In this document: piece by piece, positions 8,198-16,216 of the stretch | Position numbering within the stretch: position 1 is the first letter of the stretch | How the letters are laid out: each line of letters begins with the position of its first letter | Assembly: GCA_035504175.1 (NCBI GenBank) | Contig: DATJSJ010000069.1 | Span: 1-39,638 of the forward strand | Reading direction: 5' to 3' | DNA: 39,638 nt | Source of the DNA: DATJSJ01 sp035504175 | Lineage (GTDB): Bacteria > Pseudomonadota > Alphaproteobacteria > Acetobacterales > Acetobacteraceae | Translations under genes and position numbers: made by a program | Notes under the pieces: model-generated | What the model was told of the DNA's origin: nothing | Databases searched by the model: none | The model's input: the letters and a program-made list of their open reading frames with translations, nothing else

Positions 8198-8383
8198 ACG
8201 CACCGGCCGCCCGGCGTCGGAGAGCACGGGGACGAGGTGCTGGGTGAGCTCGGCTACGACGCCGCGACGCTGGTCGGGCTGCGAGAATCGGGCGCGATGG
8301 AGAACATCTCAGCGCGGCGTCCGGTACTGATCGTCAGGGACGGCGTTCCAACTTATTGCGATCTCAGCTTCGAGATCAAATGA
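8198..8383 (+). pseudogene. C-terminal scrap of a CaiB/BaiF family III CoA-transferase
   Basis: One frame from about 8198 reads PPGVGEHGDEVLGELGYDAA and continues LVGLRESGAM. This matches the conserved C-terminal end of CaiB/BaiF CoA-transferases (typically GEHTDEVL..LGYD..I..LR..G). Only about 30 residues are family-like; the frame then runs on through unrelated sequence to a TGA at 8381-8383. No upstream portion of the roughly 400-residue enzyme is present, since the preceding DNA is the TetR gene and a short spacer. It is a decay remnant left by deletion. Confidence 0.6.
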
Positions 8384-8426
8384 CATAAGCCGTCGCGCTG
8401 ACGCGAACCCTTCGTCTCGGATCTCC

Positions 8427-8448
8427 AAAACCGCTCTCCGGAGAACGG
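8427..8448 (-). terminator. Rho-independent terminator for the efflux operon
   Basis: Read on the minus strand, a 7-bp stem (CCGTTCT with AGAGCGG, one G-T wobble) closes a CCGG loop and is followed by TTTT at 8430-8427. It lies about 105 nt downstream of the HlyD stop codon, in the right orientation to end the FUSC-DUF1656-HlyD transcript. Confidence 0.6.
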
Positions 8449-8553
8449 GAAATCCACGCTGACTACGACAACCACCGACAGCAGGACACAGAACGTGGTG
8501 GCTGCCGGCTTCGCCATCGCGAGTCACTCCATGCTGCTCGATGGTAGCTTCTC

Positions 8554-9681
8554 TCACTGATGAGCGCTGGGTCGATCGATCTGGACGGTGGCCGTCATCC
8601 CGGCCACAAGAACGAGACCGCTCGGTATCCGGTCGATATGGATACGCACGGGAATTCTTTGCGCGAGCCGCACCCAGGTGAAGATCGGATTGACCGTGGC
8701 GATGCCTTGCCCGTTCGGCTGCGCGTTGGCGTCGTTGATCTCGCGGGCGATGCTGTCGACATGTCCACGCAGGACCCGCTCGTAGCCCATCAGCTTGATT
8801 TCGGCCGGATCCCCGACGTGGATGGGCGCGAGGTTGGTCTCCTCGAAATACCCGTCGACCCAAAACGAATCGGCATCCACCACCGAGATAGCGTTGGCGC
8901 CGACATTGACGTAGTCACCGCGCTGCGCAAGCAGGTTCGTCACGTAACCGTCGACCGGAGACAGAATGCGGGTGCGCCGCAGATTCACCAACGCCTGGTG
9001 GAATTCGGCCTGGGCCTGCGCCAGACTCGCCTCGGCGCTCAGGTGCTGTGCCTTGAGTGACGCGATTTGCCGCTGCGCAAGCGTGAGGTTCTCGAACGCT
9101 GTCTGTACCGCCGCGTCCTGCTGCTGTAATTGGGACTTGTACTGCTGAGCGTCCTGAACGGTGCCCCACCCATCCTGCGCCAGTCTTCCGTAGCGGCCTG
9201 CCTGCTGCTCTGCGAAGACGCGGGCTGCCCGCGACCGATCGACCTGTGCCCCATTGGCGCTGATCTGTGCCTGCTGGACGGCAATCTGTGCGTCGGTGTT
9301 CTGAACGCTCGCTTCGGCCTGCTGCACCGCCGCCGCGGCTTGACTGACACCGATCTCGTAATTGGTCGGGTCAATGACCATCAGCAGATCGCCCTTGTGC
9401 ACGTACTCATTGTCGACGACGGGCAGTGTTACGATTCGACCCGCGACCTCCGGTGCCAGGGTGACAACATAGGCACGAACGGTGCCGTCACGCGTCCACG
9501 GTGCGCCCATATATGCATCCCACATGGCATATCCAAGCACGACGGCGATTGCCGCGACGAGCACCGTCGCCAGCACCGGGACGAGAGGCCTTGCCCGCTT
9601 CGGCGTCGCGCGCGTCAGCGGATCGGGGAACCAACCAGCATGCTCCGACTCCGGTCCCACCTTGGCTTCGATTTCGGACAT
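8554..9681 (-). CDS. HlyD/EmrA-type membrane fusion protein
   Basis: The protein has 375 residues. It has an N-terminal cytoplasmic stretch, one membrane helix at about 33-55, then the periplasmic adaptor fold: a lipoyl-like half (GRIVTLPVVDNEYVHKGD), a long Gln/Ala-rich coiled hairpin at about 115-235, a second lipoyl half (ILSPVDGYVTN) and a beta-barrel domain. It links the FUSC inner-membrane component to an outer-membrane channel, as AaeA does for AaeB. It is the last gene of a three-gene operon, 7 bp after DUF1656, and a terminator-like hairpin follows. Efflux of aromatic carboxylic acids is the known role of AaeAB; the substrate here is not known. Confidence 0.9.
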   Translation of the reverse strand: MSEIEAKVGPESEHAGWFPDPLTRATPKRARPLVPVLATVLVAAIAVVLGYAMWDAYMGAPWTRDGTVRAYVVTLAPEVAGRIVTLPVVDNEYVHKGDLLMVIDPTNYEIGVSQAAAAVQQAEASVQNTDAQIAVQQAQISANGAQVDRSRAARVFAEQQAGRYGRLAQDGWGTVQDAQQYKSQLQQQDAAVQTAFENLTLAQRQIASLKAQHLSAEASLAQAQAEFHQALVNLRRTRILSPVDGYVTNLLAQRGDYVNVGANAISVVDADSFWVDGYFEETNLAPIHVGDPAEIKLMGYERVLRGHVDSIAREINDANAQPNGQGIATVNPIFTWVRLAQRIPVRIHIDRIPSGLVLVAGMTATVQIDRPSAHQ

Positions 9682-9688
9682 AGCAGCC

Positions 9689-9892
9689 TCACCGCGCCAC
9701 AGCCAAAACGATCGACGACAGGACGATCATGTAAACCGCGGAAACGAACAGCGCGGGGTGCCACACATGGCGCAGCAGCCCGAATCGCACCGTAATCCGC
9801 CGCAGCGTGATCGTGATCACCCAGGCGGCGAGCAGCATCAGCGACATCGGCGAGACGTACACGCCCGCCAGATCGATCTCGGTGAACCTCAT
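9689..9892 (-). CDS. DUF1656 (AaeX-like) small membrane protein
   Basis: The 67-residue protein has two membrane helices, about 13-30 and 45-65, and the EIDLAGVYVSP start typical of DUF1656. Members are encoded between FUSC and HlyD genes, as AaeX is in the Escherichia coli aae operon, and their function is unknown. The start codon overlaps the FUSC stop by 4 bp (ATGA), and HlyD starts 7 bp downstream, so translation is coupled across the operon. Confidence 0.9.
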   Translation of the reverse strand: MRFTEIDLAGVYVSPMSLMLLAAWVITITLRRITVRFGLLRHVWHPALFVSAVYMIVLSSIVLAVAR

Positions 9893-11973
9893 GCACTCGC
9901 CTCCCCATCGAAATAAGCGGCGTGCTCCGCCAGCGCTTCGGAAAGGACGAGAATGCTGCCTCGTGCCCGCAGGACTGCCTGGCTCGGCGATCCTCCGGCG
10001 GAATCGGTGGCGAGCGCAGCGTCGAGGCGCGAGAGCTGGGCGATCGCCCGGGCGCTGCCTGCTTCCGCCAGCGCCGCGAGGGCCGCGTCGAGCTGCGGAC
10101 CGTGACCGAGACGGCGGGCGATGTGGCGCAACCGGATGATCTCACAGCCGGCCGAAAACGCGACCAGTAACTGCGCGCGCTGCAGTGGTGTCGCCTGCTC
10201 GGGCATCGCCGAGAGCCGGCCATATGTCAGGCCCTCCCAGTCGTGCCGGTCGCGTCCCATCGCGAGACGACGCAGATCACGCATGGTCAACGCGAGCAGC
10301 CGTCGAGTGCGGAAGGCCGGCGACAATGGCGGCAGCAGACGATACGACAGCGCGCCAAAACCGGCACCGCAAACGATAGCCAGCCCGGTATTATAGAACG
10401 TTGCCGGGTCGTAGGTCATCGGATTGCCCGGTCGGAGAATTGGAATGAACAGCAATGTCATCGCGGTGAACAGTCCCACCTGCCGGGGCCGTTTTGCTCC
10501 TGCCAGCAAGGCGCCAATGGGCACCAGACAGACCGCGAGGACGAGGCTGAATCCGGCGAATCTCTCGATGCCGAGTGCCGGCAGCACGGCGAAAGCGACG
10601 ATTGCGGCAAGAACCACGTCAAGGAAGGCGCCGACAGTGAAGCCGACGGCAGCGTTGTAGGCGTGTTCGGCGCGTGGCGCGAGAACCAGCGTGACGATCG
10701 TCGCGAATGCCACCGCTAGGCTACCGCCCGGCCACGCGGTAACGACCCAGAACAATGCAACGGTGCCGATGGTGATGAAGGCGCGGCCGGCATTGACCAG
10801 AGCGGGCAGCCAGTCAGCCACTCGAAACTGTTTGGTGCCTCGACGCCGACCTGGGCGCGCGGGATCGGCAACCAGCAATCCCAGGGCATCGAGCGCGTGC
10901 GCGATGCCGGCGAGGGTTTGGGCCGCCTCATCGGCCAGCAGGCGCAGCGTTGGTGTCGTGGCCGGCAGCGTGATCAATCGCCGCACCGCGAGTTCGCAGA
11001 TCCGGTAAAGCACCACCGGATCGCGCATCCAGCGCGCGACGGCGTCCGGTTGCGACGCCGACCGCAGCTCCGGGGGCAGGTTCTCAAGGATCGTCGCGGC
11101 TTCACGACGAGCCTTGCTGGCGGATAGTCCGTGGACGCTGGCGATTGCACGCCAGCCGGATAGCGCCGACAGCAGCCCGTCCACCGCGCGCTGCAGCACC
11201 GGCGAGTGATATCGAAGCTCCGCCGACTCCCCGAACGTCTGGTCGATCACCGGATCGAGGGCGACGACGCGGCGGATGAGGTCGCGACGAACGGATTGCG
11301 TGTCGGCGAGCTTGCATCCGGCGATCGACAATGTGCCGCCCACACCGGCGGCGATCGCTACGGCCAGATCAGCGAACTGCACGGCGAGCCGTCGCGGAGC
11401 GCCGCCGAGGTCGGTGGCGGCGAGCACGATGCCGGCGCAGACGATGCCGAGGCAGGTCTCGGTGGCGCGGGCAACAGCAAGGAGGAAGGCAGCGTTGGCA
11501 TCGACGCCGCCGACGGCGCCGAGCAGGTCGGCCGTGATGATTGCCGACGTAATGCCGGCCAGTGCCGCGGCGTAGGATGCAAAGTTGCGCAACAGCGTGG
11601 CGGCGAAAGCGCAAGCCGCGCCCCACGCGGCCAGGCCGGCGAGAAGGAGGACCCGATTCTGCGGGAAGCAGGCGACCAGCACCACGCTCTGCATAGCACC
11701 GATCATGGTGCCCACCATGCGGAACCAACCCTTGCGGAGGGAGGCCCCGAGCTGTGGTTGACACACGATCGCCGCCGAGAGGCCGGCCCAGTAGGGGTTG
11801 TCCAGCTCGAGCCAGAACGCGACGTAGAGCGCCAGCGACACTGCGGCCCACATGCGCAGCCCGAACAGCAGCGGCGGACCCGCAATGCGGAACGTTTCCG
11901 CGCACCGGGCCGCAAGGACGGACGCCCGCGGCCCCAGCGACGGCTTGCCGGTCCAAAGTGCAGTACTACTCAC
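9889..11973 (-). CDS. FUSC family aromatic-acid-type efflux pump
   Basis: The protein has 694 residues in the usual FUSC layout: about six membrane helices in the N-terminal third (starting LRMWAAVSLALYVAFWLELD, then ANPYW-type NPYWAGLS), a large soluble region at about 230-380, a second helical block at about 395-540, and a soluble C-terminus. This is the AaeB/YccS-type inner-membrane pump. It is the first gene of an operon with DUF1656 and HlyD. The start is a GTG (11973) without an obvious ribosome site; the next Met is well inside the first helix, so the GTG or an upstream alternative is preferred. No regulator is adjacent; a LysR-type AaeR equivalent is absent. Confidence 0.9.
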   Translation of the reverse strand: MSSTALWTGKPSLGPRASVLAARCAETFRIAGPPLLFGLRMWAAVSLALYVAFWLELDNPYWAGLSAAIVCQPQLGASLRKGWFRMVGTMIGAMQSVVLVACFPQNRVLLLAGLAAWGAACAFAATLLRNFASYAAALAGITSAIITADLLGAVGGVDANAAFLLAVARATETCLGIVCAGIVLAATDLGGAPRRLAVQFADLAVAIAAGVGGTLSIAGCKLADTQSVRRDLIRRVVALDPVIDQTFGESAELRYHSPVLQRAVDGLLSALSGWRAIASVHGLSASKARREAATILENLPPELRSASQPDAVARWMRDPVVLYRICELAVRRLITLPATTPTLRLLADEAAQTLAGIAHALDALGLLVADPARPGRRRGTKQFRVADWLPALVNAGRAFITIGTVALFWVVTAWPGGSLAVAFATIVTLVLAPRAEHAYNAAVGFTVGAFLDVVLAAIVAFAVLPALGIERFAGFSLVLAVCLVPIGALLAGAKRPRQVGLFTAMTLLFIPILRPGNPMTYDPATFYNTGLAIVCGAGFGALSYRLLPPLSPAFRTRRLLALTMRDLRRLAMGRDRHDWEGLTYGRLSAMPEQATPLQRAQLLVAFSAGCEIIRLRHIARRLGHGPQLDAALAALAEAGSARAIAQLSRLDAALATDSAGGSPSQAVLRARGSILVLSEALAEHAAYFDGEASA

Positions 11974-12369
11974 TGTCGGTTCTACGCGTTGCGGGCGAGC
12001 GCTCGCGTCGGCCCGTGTCCCCGAGCGTCATTGCGAGATCCAATATGATCCTTACCCCAGGCATTTGGTGCGCAGTGCCATAGTCCGCGACGTCGACGAT
12101 CTCTCGGTTTCGTGAGCCGGCGCCCGGCTGGATACTTCGCCCCTGACGCGGGCCGGACAGAACCGACGATCTGCCGTTGCCGAGCCGGTCAGCAGCCACC
12201 GTGGCAATCCCGGCAAAAGGTCTTGTCGCGGGGCGCGACTCTGACCCCGGAATCACCATGACGACCGACGATAGAACGACTTCGCGGGCTCTCTTGGAAA
12301 GGCGATGGAGTCATGCTCTATGGGCGGTGGTACAGCCGGTGACGGATTTCCATTCAGCCCGTCGACACT
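11974..12369. promoter_or_regulatory. Intergenic region upstream of the efflux operon
   Basis: There is no supportable gene. The left part must contain the FUSC operon promoter on the minus strand; an AT-richer patch near 12040-12060 is the best place for it, but I cannot define hexamers. The right part is the 3' side of the carbonic anhydrase gene, where I see only a weak 5-bp stem and no T-tract. Confidence 0.35.
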
Positions 12370-12882
12370 TTATCTCTCGTCCTTCGGCGTCACTTCCCTC
12401 AGCTGACCAGTGGCCAAATCGACAACAAACCCACGAATCACCACCTTCGCGGGAATCCACGGATGCGACCTGAGTTTCAACACTTGCTTTTGCGTCGCCA
12501 GGTCCACATCTGAATAGAAGTGGAATCTGTCGGGCGCTACCGCCCATACGCCGCATTGCTTGTGGAGGTGGTTCTCGAACTCTTCTTCCGAGAACATTTC
12601 CATCCCGCAGCCAGTGTGCCCGACGATCATGATCTCTCGCACGCCGAGAACATGTATCGAGAACATCAGAGAGCGCACCACATCTTCCGTTGCCGCCGTT
12701 CCGACGTTGCGAATCACATCCGCATCGGCGGGTTTGATGTCCAGCCATACGAGCAGTTCGTTCAGGCGGGGGTCCATGCAAGTGAGTATTGCGATTTTCG
12801 GGGCTGGCTTGTTAGCCAGCGAAGGATCGTGGTGCGCTGCAGATTTGCGGCTTGCCGCAATAGCGTGTTCGATGAGGCTCAC
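12370..12882 (-). CDS. Beta-class carbonic anhydrase
   Basis: The protein has 170 residues. The active-site set is complete: Cys35, Asp37 and Arg39 in CMDPR, and His89 and Cys92 in GHTGCGM, which bind zinc and orient the catalytic water. The short length and the CMDPR/HTGCG pattern place it in the small-beta-CA clade often annotated beta-class carbonic anhydrase. It interconverts CO2 and bicarbonate in the cytosol. The start is GTG at 12882, preceded by GGAGGATCCCA, a good ribosome site. It is monocistronic; an Arg-rich reading frame on the opposite strand is only a shadow. Confidence 0.93.
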   Translation of the reverse strand: MSLIEHAIAASRKSAAHHDPSLANKPAPKIAILTCMDPRLNELLVWLDIKPADADVIRNVGTAATEDVVRSLMFSIHVLGVREIMIVGHTGCGMEMFSEEEFENHLHKQCGVWAVAPDRFHFYSDVDLATQKQVLKLRSHPWIPAKVVIRGFVVDLATGQLREVTPKDER

Positions 12883-13245
12883 TGGGATCCTCCGAAATTC
12901 TGTTGCAAGTCAGGGATTGCGTTTGCGGCGGTGGTTGTGCCGACTCTGCAGCCTGCAGTGGCAGCTCCATCGAGGACGAAGTCTCTGCGTCACCACTCTG
13001 GTCCCCAGTGGTATCGGCCGCAATTGGACGAAGGTATCAATGCCGGGACTCGCCCGTTTGCGGCGACTCGCCCCTGTGCGATCAAGCGGCTCGACGGGTT
13101 CGGATGGCCTCGAGATGATGCATAGGGCGCCGACCTATATGGCGACGGCGCGAACCTGCGATCAGGAACGCCACCCCTGTGGGGCCTGCGATGCTTCACC
13201 TTGGGCGAATGGACCGTTTGATCGGAGGAGGACTATGATGCTTTG
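12883..13245. other. Gene-poor stretch before the cydB remnant
   Basis: About 360 bp holds only the carbonic anhydrase promoter and ribosome site at its left end. All frames give Arg/Ser/Pro-rich translations with no family resemblance. It may include unrecognisable upstream parts of the degraded cydB gene that begins to be readable at 13246. Confidence 0.4.
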
Positions 13246-13635
13246 GTGTCGGTTGCCTGGACACCGCTGGCCGCGTCCGCCATTGCGCATCGCTGGTTGA
13301 GTTGGCCCAAAAAAGCGCTGCTCCCACCGGGAGCGGTCATTACTGGCATCGTCGCGTGCCTGTGGTGGCAAGCCTTCGCGGCTGTGACAGCGACAGCGCC
13401 AGGTTCCTGACGGCGGTCGGCCCGTTCCTCATGTCCCGCGTCGCGCGGCGATCAGCCTGTCGCCGATGATCGTGCCGGATCACCACACACCGCCCGGTGG
13501 GCAGCGTCGGCGCATGGCACGCGGATGGTTCTGCTGATCGGCATGTTTCCACTCCTGCCGATTATCCCGAAGTGCGCTGGCTGATCCTATTGGGTGTTTC
13601 GCGGCAAGGTGCCGGCCGTCATCGGCGACTGTTAA
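13246..13635 (+). pseudogene. cydB: Degraded C-terminal part of cytochrome bd subunit II (CydB)
   Basis: Four consecutive blocks reconstruct the end of CydB. Frame 1 from 13246 gives a SVAWTPLAASAIAHRW block and stops at 13408. Frame 3 from 13401 gives RFLTAVGPFLMS. Frame 2 from 13448 gives AISLSPMIVPDHHT. Frame 1 again, from about 13495, gives HGTRMVLLIGMFPLLPIIP, a TGA at 13582 where CydB usually has Trp (TGWSYWVFRGKV), then SYWVFRGKV and a final TAA at 13633. The order and spacing match the last two or three helices of CydB (usually about 330-380 residues). Three frame changes and a nonsense codon make it non-functional. No cydA is visible. Recognition is by remembered family motifs, so a translated search is the deciding check. 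Confidence 0.75.
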
Positions 13636-13811
13636 CCCGTAAGCCCGGGCTGCGCAGCGCGGCATCCCGGCTTTCGTGCTTGCGCCAGTTCTTACGTGTC
13701 CTGACGCACGAAGCTGTGCAGGCCGAAGACCCTGAGGAGCCGCTCGATTCGCCGCGACCGCGGCGCGGACGGCCGAAAGATCTCTTATTCAGGGTCAAGG
13801 GAACGTCGTTG

Positions 13812-14219
13812 TCAGACGCCGGCCGCCGCCTTCATCTCACCGGCGAGTTCGTCGTAGCAGACCGTCCACGCCTCGCACACGGCGGGCGTGAAGTCCTCCC
13901 CCAGTACCTGCTCGAGGGTCCAGAGCAGCGATTCGCGCAGCGCGTCGTAGTCGGCGCGCTTCACGCCGTACTCGACATGACGGACGGCGAGATCACGGAT
14001 CGCAGGCAGAACCTGACCCGGCTCAGGGAAGTCGCATACCACCATAGCGAGCATGGTCATCAACTTGACGCCCTGAATGCGCATGTCGTTCTTGAACAGC
14101 GGTCGGAAACTGGGGTTGGTCGCGAATAGCCGCTCGTAGAACAGCGCCCCGGCCACCTCCGGCATCACCATCAGCGTGGCGAAAGTCGTCTGAACAAGTT
14201 CCCGCTGCGCGGCCTCCAC
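13812..14219 (-). CDS. Single-domain globin, copy 1
   Basis: The 135-residue protein is a bacterial single-domain haemoglobin. By comparison with Vitreoscilla globin the haem-pocket residues are His81 (proximal F8, in RHVEYGV), Tyr28 (B10, in LFYERLFATNP), Gln49 (E7) and Phe42 (CD1). This is the O2/NO-binding set of the flavohaemoglobin-like class, without a reductase domain. The GTG start at 14219 is chosen because it aligns with the GTG of copy 2 and has GGGAGG upstream; an upstream ATG (14249) would add unrelated residues. It is about 84 percent identical to the protein at 14452-14859 by my count (21 differences in 135). It carries extra Cys residues (62 and 115) absent from copy 2. Confidence 0.85.
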   Translation of the reverse strand: MEAAQRELVQTTFATLMVMPEVAGALFYERLFATNPSFRPLFKNDMRIQGVKLMTMLAMVVCDFPEPGQVLPAIRDLAVRHVEYGVKRADYDALRESLLWTLEQVLGEDFTPAVCEAWTVCYDELAGEMKAAAGV

Positions 14220-14394
14220 GACGTTTGCACCTCCCACCCTTCGGGCCATTTGCGCGTCGCAATACGACGCCCCTCGCGGCACGGCTGGTCAGCCACCAAG
14301 CGCGCACGCCATGGCGCAACAACGGGAAACGCTTTGCTTCCTTGACGCGCCAGCTTCAATGAGCGAGCCAGCCGGTAGAACAGAATCGATGCGG

Positions 14395-14436
14395 ACGTCG
14401 TCTCAGTGAGCGCCAGGCAACGTCTCATTCAGTGCC
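14395..14436. repeat. 42-bp terminal inverted repeat, left
   Basis: This 42-bp element matches the reverse complement of 16095-16136 at 34 of 42 positions without gaps. The inner 15 bases, GTCTCATTCAGTGCC, are identical. Each copy contains two related 15-mers (GTCTCATTCAGTGCC and a GTCTCA.TGA.CGCC version) separated by 7 bp, the kind of repeated end structure seen in IS21-like elements. A CGATGCG lies just outside, at 14387-14393. Confidence 0.7.
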
Positions 14437-14451
14437 AAGGGAGAATCGGCG

Positions 14452-14859
14452 TCAGACGCCGACTGCCGCCTTCATCTCACCGGCGAGTTCGTCGTAGCAG
14501 ACAGTCCACGCCTTGCGGACGGCTGGCGTGAAGTCTGTCCCGAGCACCTGCTCGAGGGTCCAGAGCAGCGATTCCCGCAGCGCGTCGTAGTCGGCGAGCT
14601 TGACTCCGTACTCGACATGACGGGCGGCAAGATCACGGATCGCAGGCAGAACCCGACCCGGCTCAGGCAGATTGTATACGACCATAGCGAGCATGGTCAT
14701 CAATTTGACGGCCTGAACACGCACGTCGTTCTTGAAGAGCGGCCGGAAGCCCGGATTGGTTGCGAATAGCCGCTCGTAGAACAATGCCCCGGCTACTTCC
14801 GGCATCACCGCCAGCCTGGCGAAGCTCGTCCGGACGACTTCCCGCTGCGTGGCGTTCAC
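14452..14859 (-). CDS. Single-domain globin, copy 2
   Basis: The 135-residue globin has the same pocket as copy 1: His81, Tyr28, Gln49 and Phe42. The start is GTG at 14859, preceded by an AAGGCGG-like site. It begins 30 bp after the stop of the AraC-type regulator on the same strand, so the two may be cotranscribed. The protein differs from copy 1 mainly near the N-terminus and at surface positions, and has Tyr62 and Arg115 where copy 1 has Cys. Homology between the copies continues about 40 bp past the stop codon, showing a segmental duplication. Likely roles are O2 or NO binding in the cytosol; neither copy has a partner reductase nearby. Confidence 0.88.
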   Translation of the reverse strand: MNATQREVVRTSFARLAVMPEVAGALFYERLFATNPGFRPLFKNDVRVQAVKLMTMLAMVVYNLPEPGRVLPAIRDLAARHVEYGVKLADYDALRESLLWTLEQVLGTDFTPAVRKAWTVCYDELAGEMKAAVGV

Positions 14860-14889
14860 GGTGTTTCCGCCTTCACCCTGAAAGACCGC

Positions 14890-15861
14890 TCAATCGTGTC
14901 TGCGCGACGCTGCCCGCAGCACGCCGGGCGGGCTTCCGAACTCGCTGACAAACGCGCGGTAGAACGTCGCCATACTGTTGAAGCCCCAGCCGAACGCGAT
15001 GTCGACCACCGACCGACCGGTTCCCGTGGCCTCGGCGATCGAGTCGCGGCATCGAAGCAGCCGCTGTCGCAAGACGTATCGGGCGAAAGTGCTGCCGCTC
15101 GGCTCGAACAGCCGGTGCAGTTGTCGCGCGGAGATGCCCAGAGCCGCGGCGGCGTTGGCGGGGGTCAGGTGTGGATCGGCGAGATGCAGATCAACGTGGC
15201 GCTTGACTGTCGCGAGTTGCGCCGACCGCAATGAGTCCCGCTCCCGCTCGGCGCCCTCGTCGGCGGCGCCACACGCCAGCGTCACGAGGCCACAGAGAGT
15301 ATGCAGCACGGCTTCGCCGAGCTCTTCGGTCAGGAGCGGCGTCTGCGCCTTCGCCGCGTCCATCGCGACGGCAAGGAGCGACCCGAGCGGCGAGACGCCG
15401 GGCAACCGAAACGGGCGAGCCAATCGGCCCCCCGTCAAGAGCGGCGAGAGCGCGGCGTGAGGGATGACCAGCATGTCGAACGAAGCCGGGCCCTTCCATT
15501 CTGCGTCGAATCGCCACTCGGTCGAGCTCACGCAGAAATCGCCAGGCTCGTGAACGAGGTCGACCGGCGTGCTGCCTGGCACCGCCCTCCAGATTGCCGG
15601 CCGGCGGAATCGGCGGATGAAGAACGCCTCGGATTTGTCCTTGGCAACGTCGGCCGCGGTGCGCTGGATCCTCTCGAGTCCCGATTGGATATCCAGCAGC
15701 GCAAATTCGCCCGCAACCGATCCGCTCGCTTCGGCGAGAAAGGCGTCGGGGTCCGGGATCTCGCTCGGTGTGATGCTATGAGCCTGCTTCGCGAAGTAGT
15801 CGCACCAGAATCCCACTCGGTCGCGCGGCGGCAGGTCGTCCGTGGAAAACCGGACTTGCAT
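14890..15861 (-). CDS. AraC family transcriptional regulator
   Basis: The protein has 323 residues. The N-terminal 190 or so form the AraC_binding_2-type cupin-like domain seen in regulators such as FeaR and NahR-like AraC proteins. The C-terminal 100 residues (about 222-318) are the AraC double helix-turn-helix, with AAALGISARQLHRLF and the second-helix signature VVDIAFGWGFNSMATFYRAF. The ATG is at 15861. The gene lies 30 bp upstream of globin copy 2 on the same strand and both lie between the inverted repeats, so control of that globin is a reasonable guess. The effector is unknown. Confidence 0.9.
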   Translation of the reverse strand: MQVRFSTDDLPPRDRVGFWCDYFAKQAHSITPSEIPDPDAFLAEASGSVAGEFALLDIQSGLERIQRTAADVAKDKSEAFFIRRFRRPAIWRAVPGSTPVDLVHEPGDFCVSSTEWRFDAEWKGPASFDMLVIPHAALSPLLTGGRLARPFRLPGVSPLGSLLAVAMDAAKAQTPLLTEELGEAVLHTLCGLVTLACGAADEGAERERDSLRSAQLATVKRHVDLHLADPHLTPANAAAALGISARQLHRLFEPSGSTFARYVLRQRLLRCRDSIAEATGTGRSVVDIAFGWGFNSMATFYRAFVSEFGSPPGVLRAASRRHD

Positions 15862-16216
15862 GGGCGTCCCTACGGTCGTCCCCGGAAGCTAGAGCCAACC
15901 GCACGGATAAGGCTAGCCCCGCCACTTCGGGTCCATGCCGCTTTTTTAGGCAGCCGCCCAACGCCTCTTTGCCCCTCCAGTGCTTCCACAATGCCGGCTG
16001 CGCGGTTGAACTGGCCCCGCGAACTCCGCGCCAGAAGAGACCCCCACTTCTACGAAGCAGCCCACAAGCGGCGTCGGCATCTTGCGGTCAAATCGGCACT
16101 GAATGAGACATCGTGCGGCGTTCAGTGAGACGACGCTGGCGATGCGCGGTCCTATCCGTTTTGAGAGCGGAGGATACCACGGAAAAGCGGCACTTCTTGG
16201 CGGGCGGGAGATCGCG
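15862..16216. promoter_or_regulatory. Intergenic region containing the right inverted repeat
   Basis: This is the divergent gap between the AraC gene and the FixJ-like regulator. It holds the AraC promoter on the left, the right terminal repeat at 16095-16136, and the FixJ-like ribosome site GGGAG at 16206-16210. No protein-coding signal is convincing in any frame. Confidence 0.4.
16095..16136. repeat. 42-bp terminal inverted repeat, right
   Basis: Reverse complement partner of 14395-14436 (34 of 42 identical, ungapped). It begins with GGCACTGAATGAGAC, the exact complement of the left copy's inner 15 bases. A direct CGATGCG copy follows at 16140-16146. Confidence 0.7.

Larger units (their letters stand above)
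14395..16136. mobile_element. Candidate mobile cassette carrying globin copy 2 and an AraC gene
   Basis: A 1.74-kb block is bounded by a 42-bp inverted repeat (14395-14436 and 16095-16136). Outside it, CGATGCG occurs in direct orientation at 14387-14393 and 16140-16146, as a target duplication would, though the spacing differs by 2 nt on the two sides. Inside are only the globin at 14452 and the AraC regulator at 14890; there is no transposase. This resembles a mobile insertion cassette that would need a transposase in trans. The IS family is uncertain; the double 15-mer ends suggest IS21-like ends. A degenerate version of the inner repeat also follows globin copy 1 (about 13782-13796). Confidence 0.5.
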
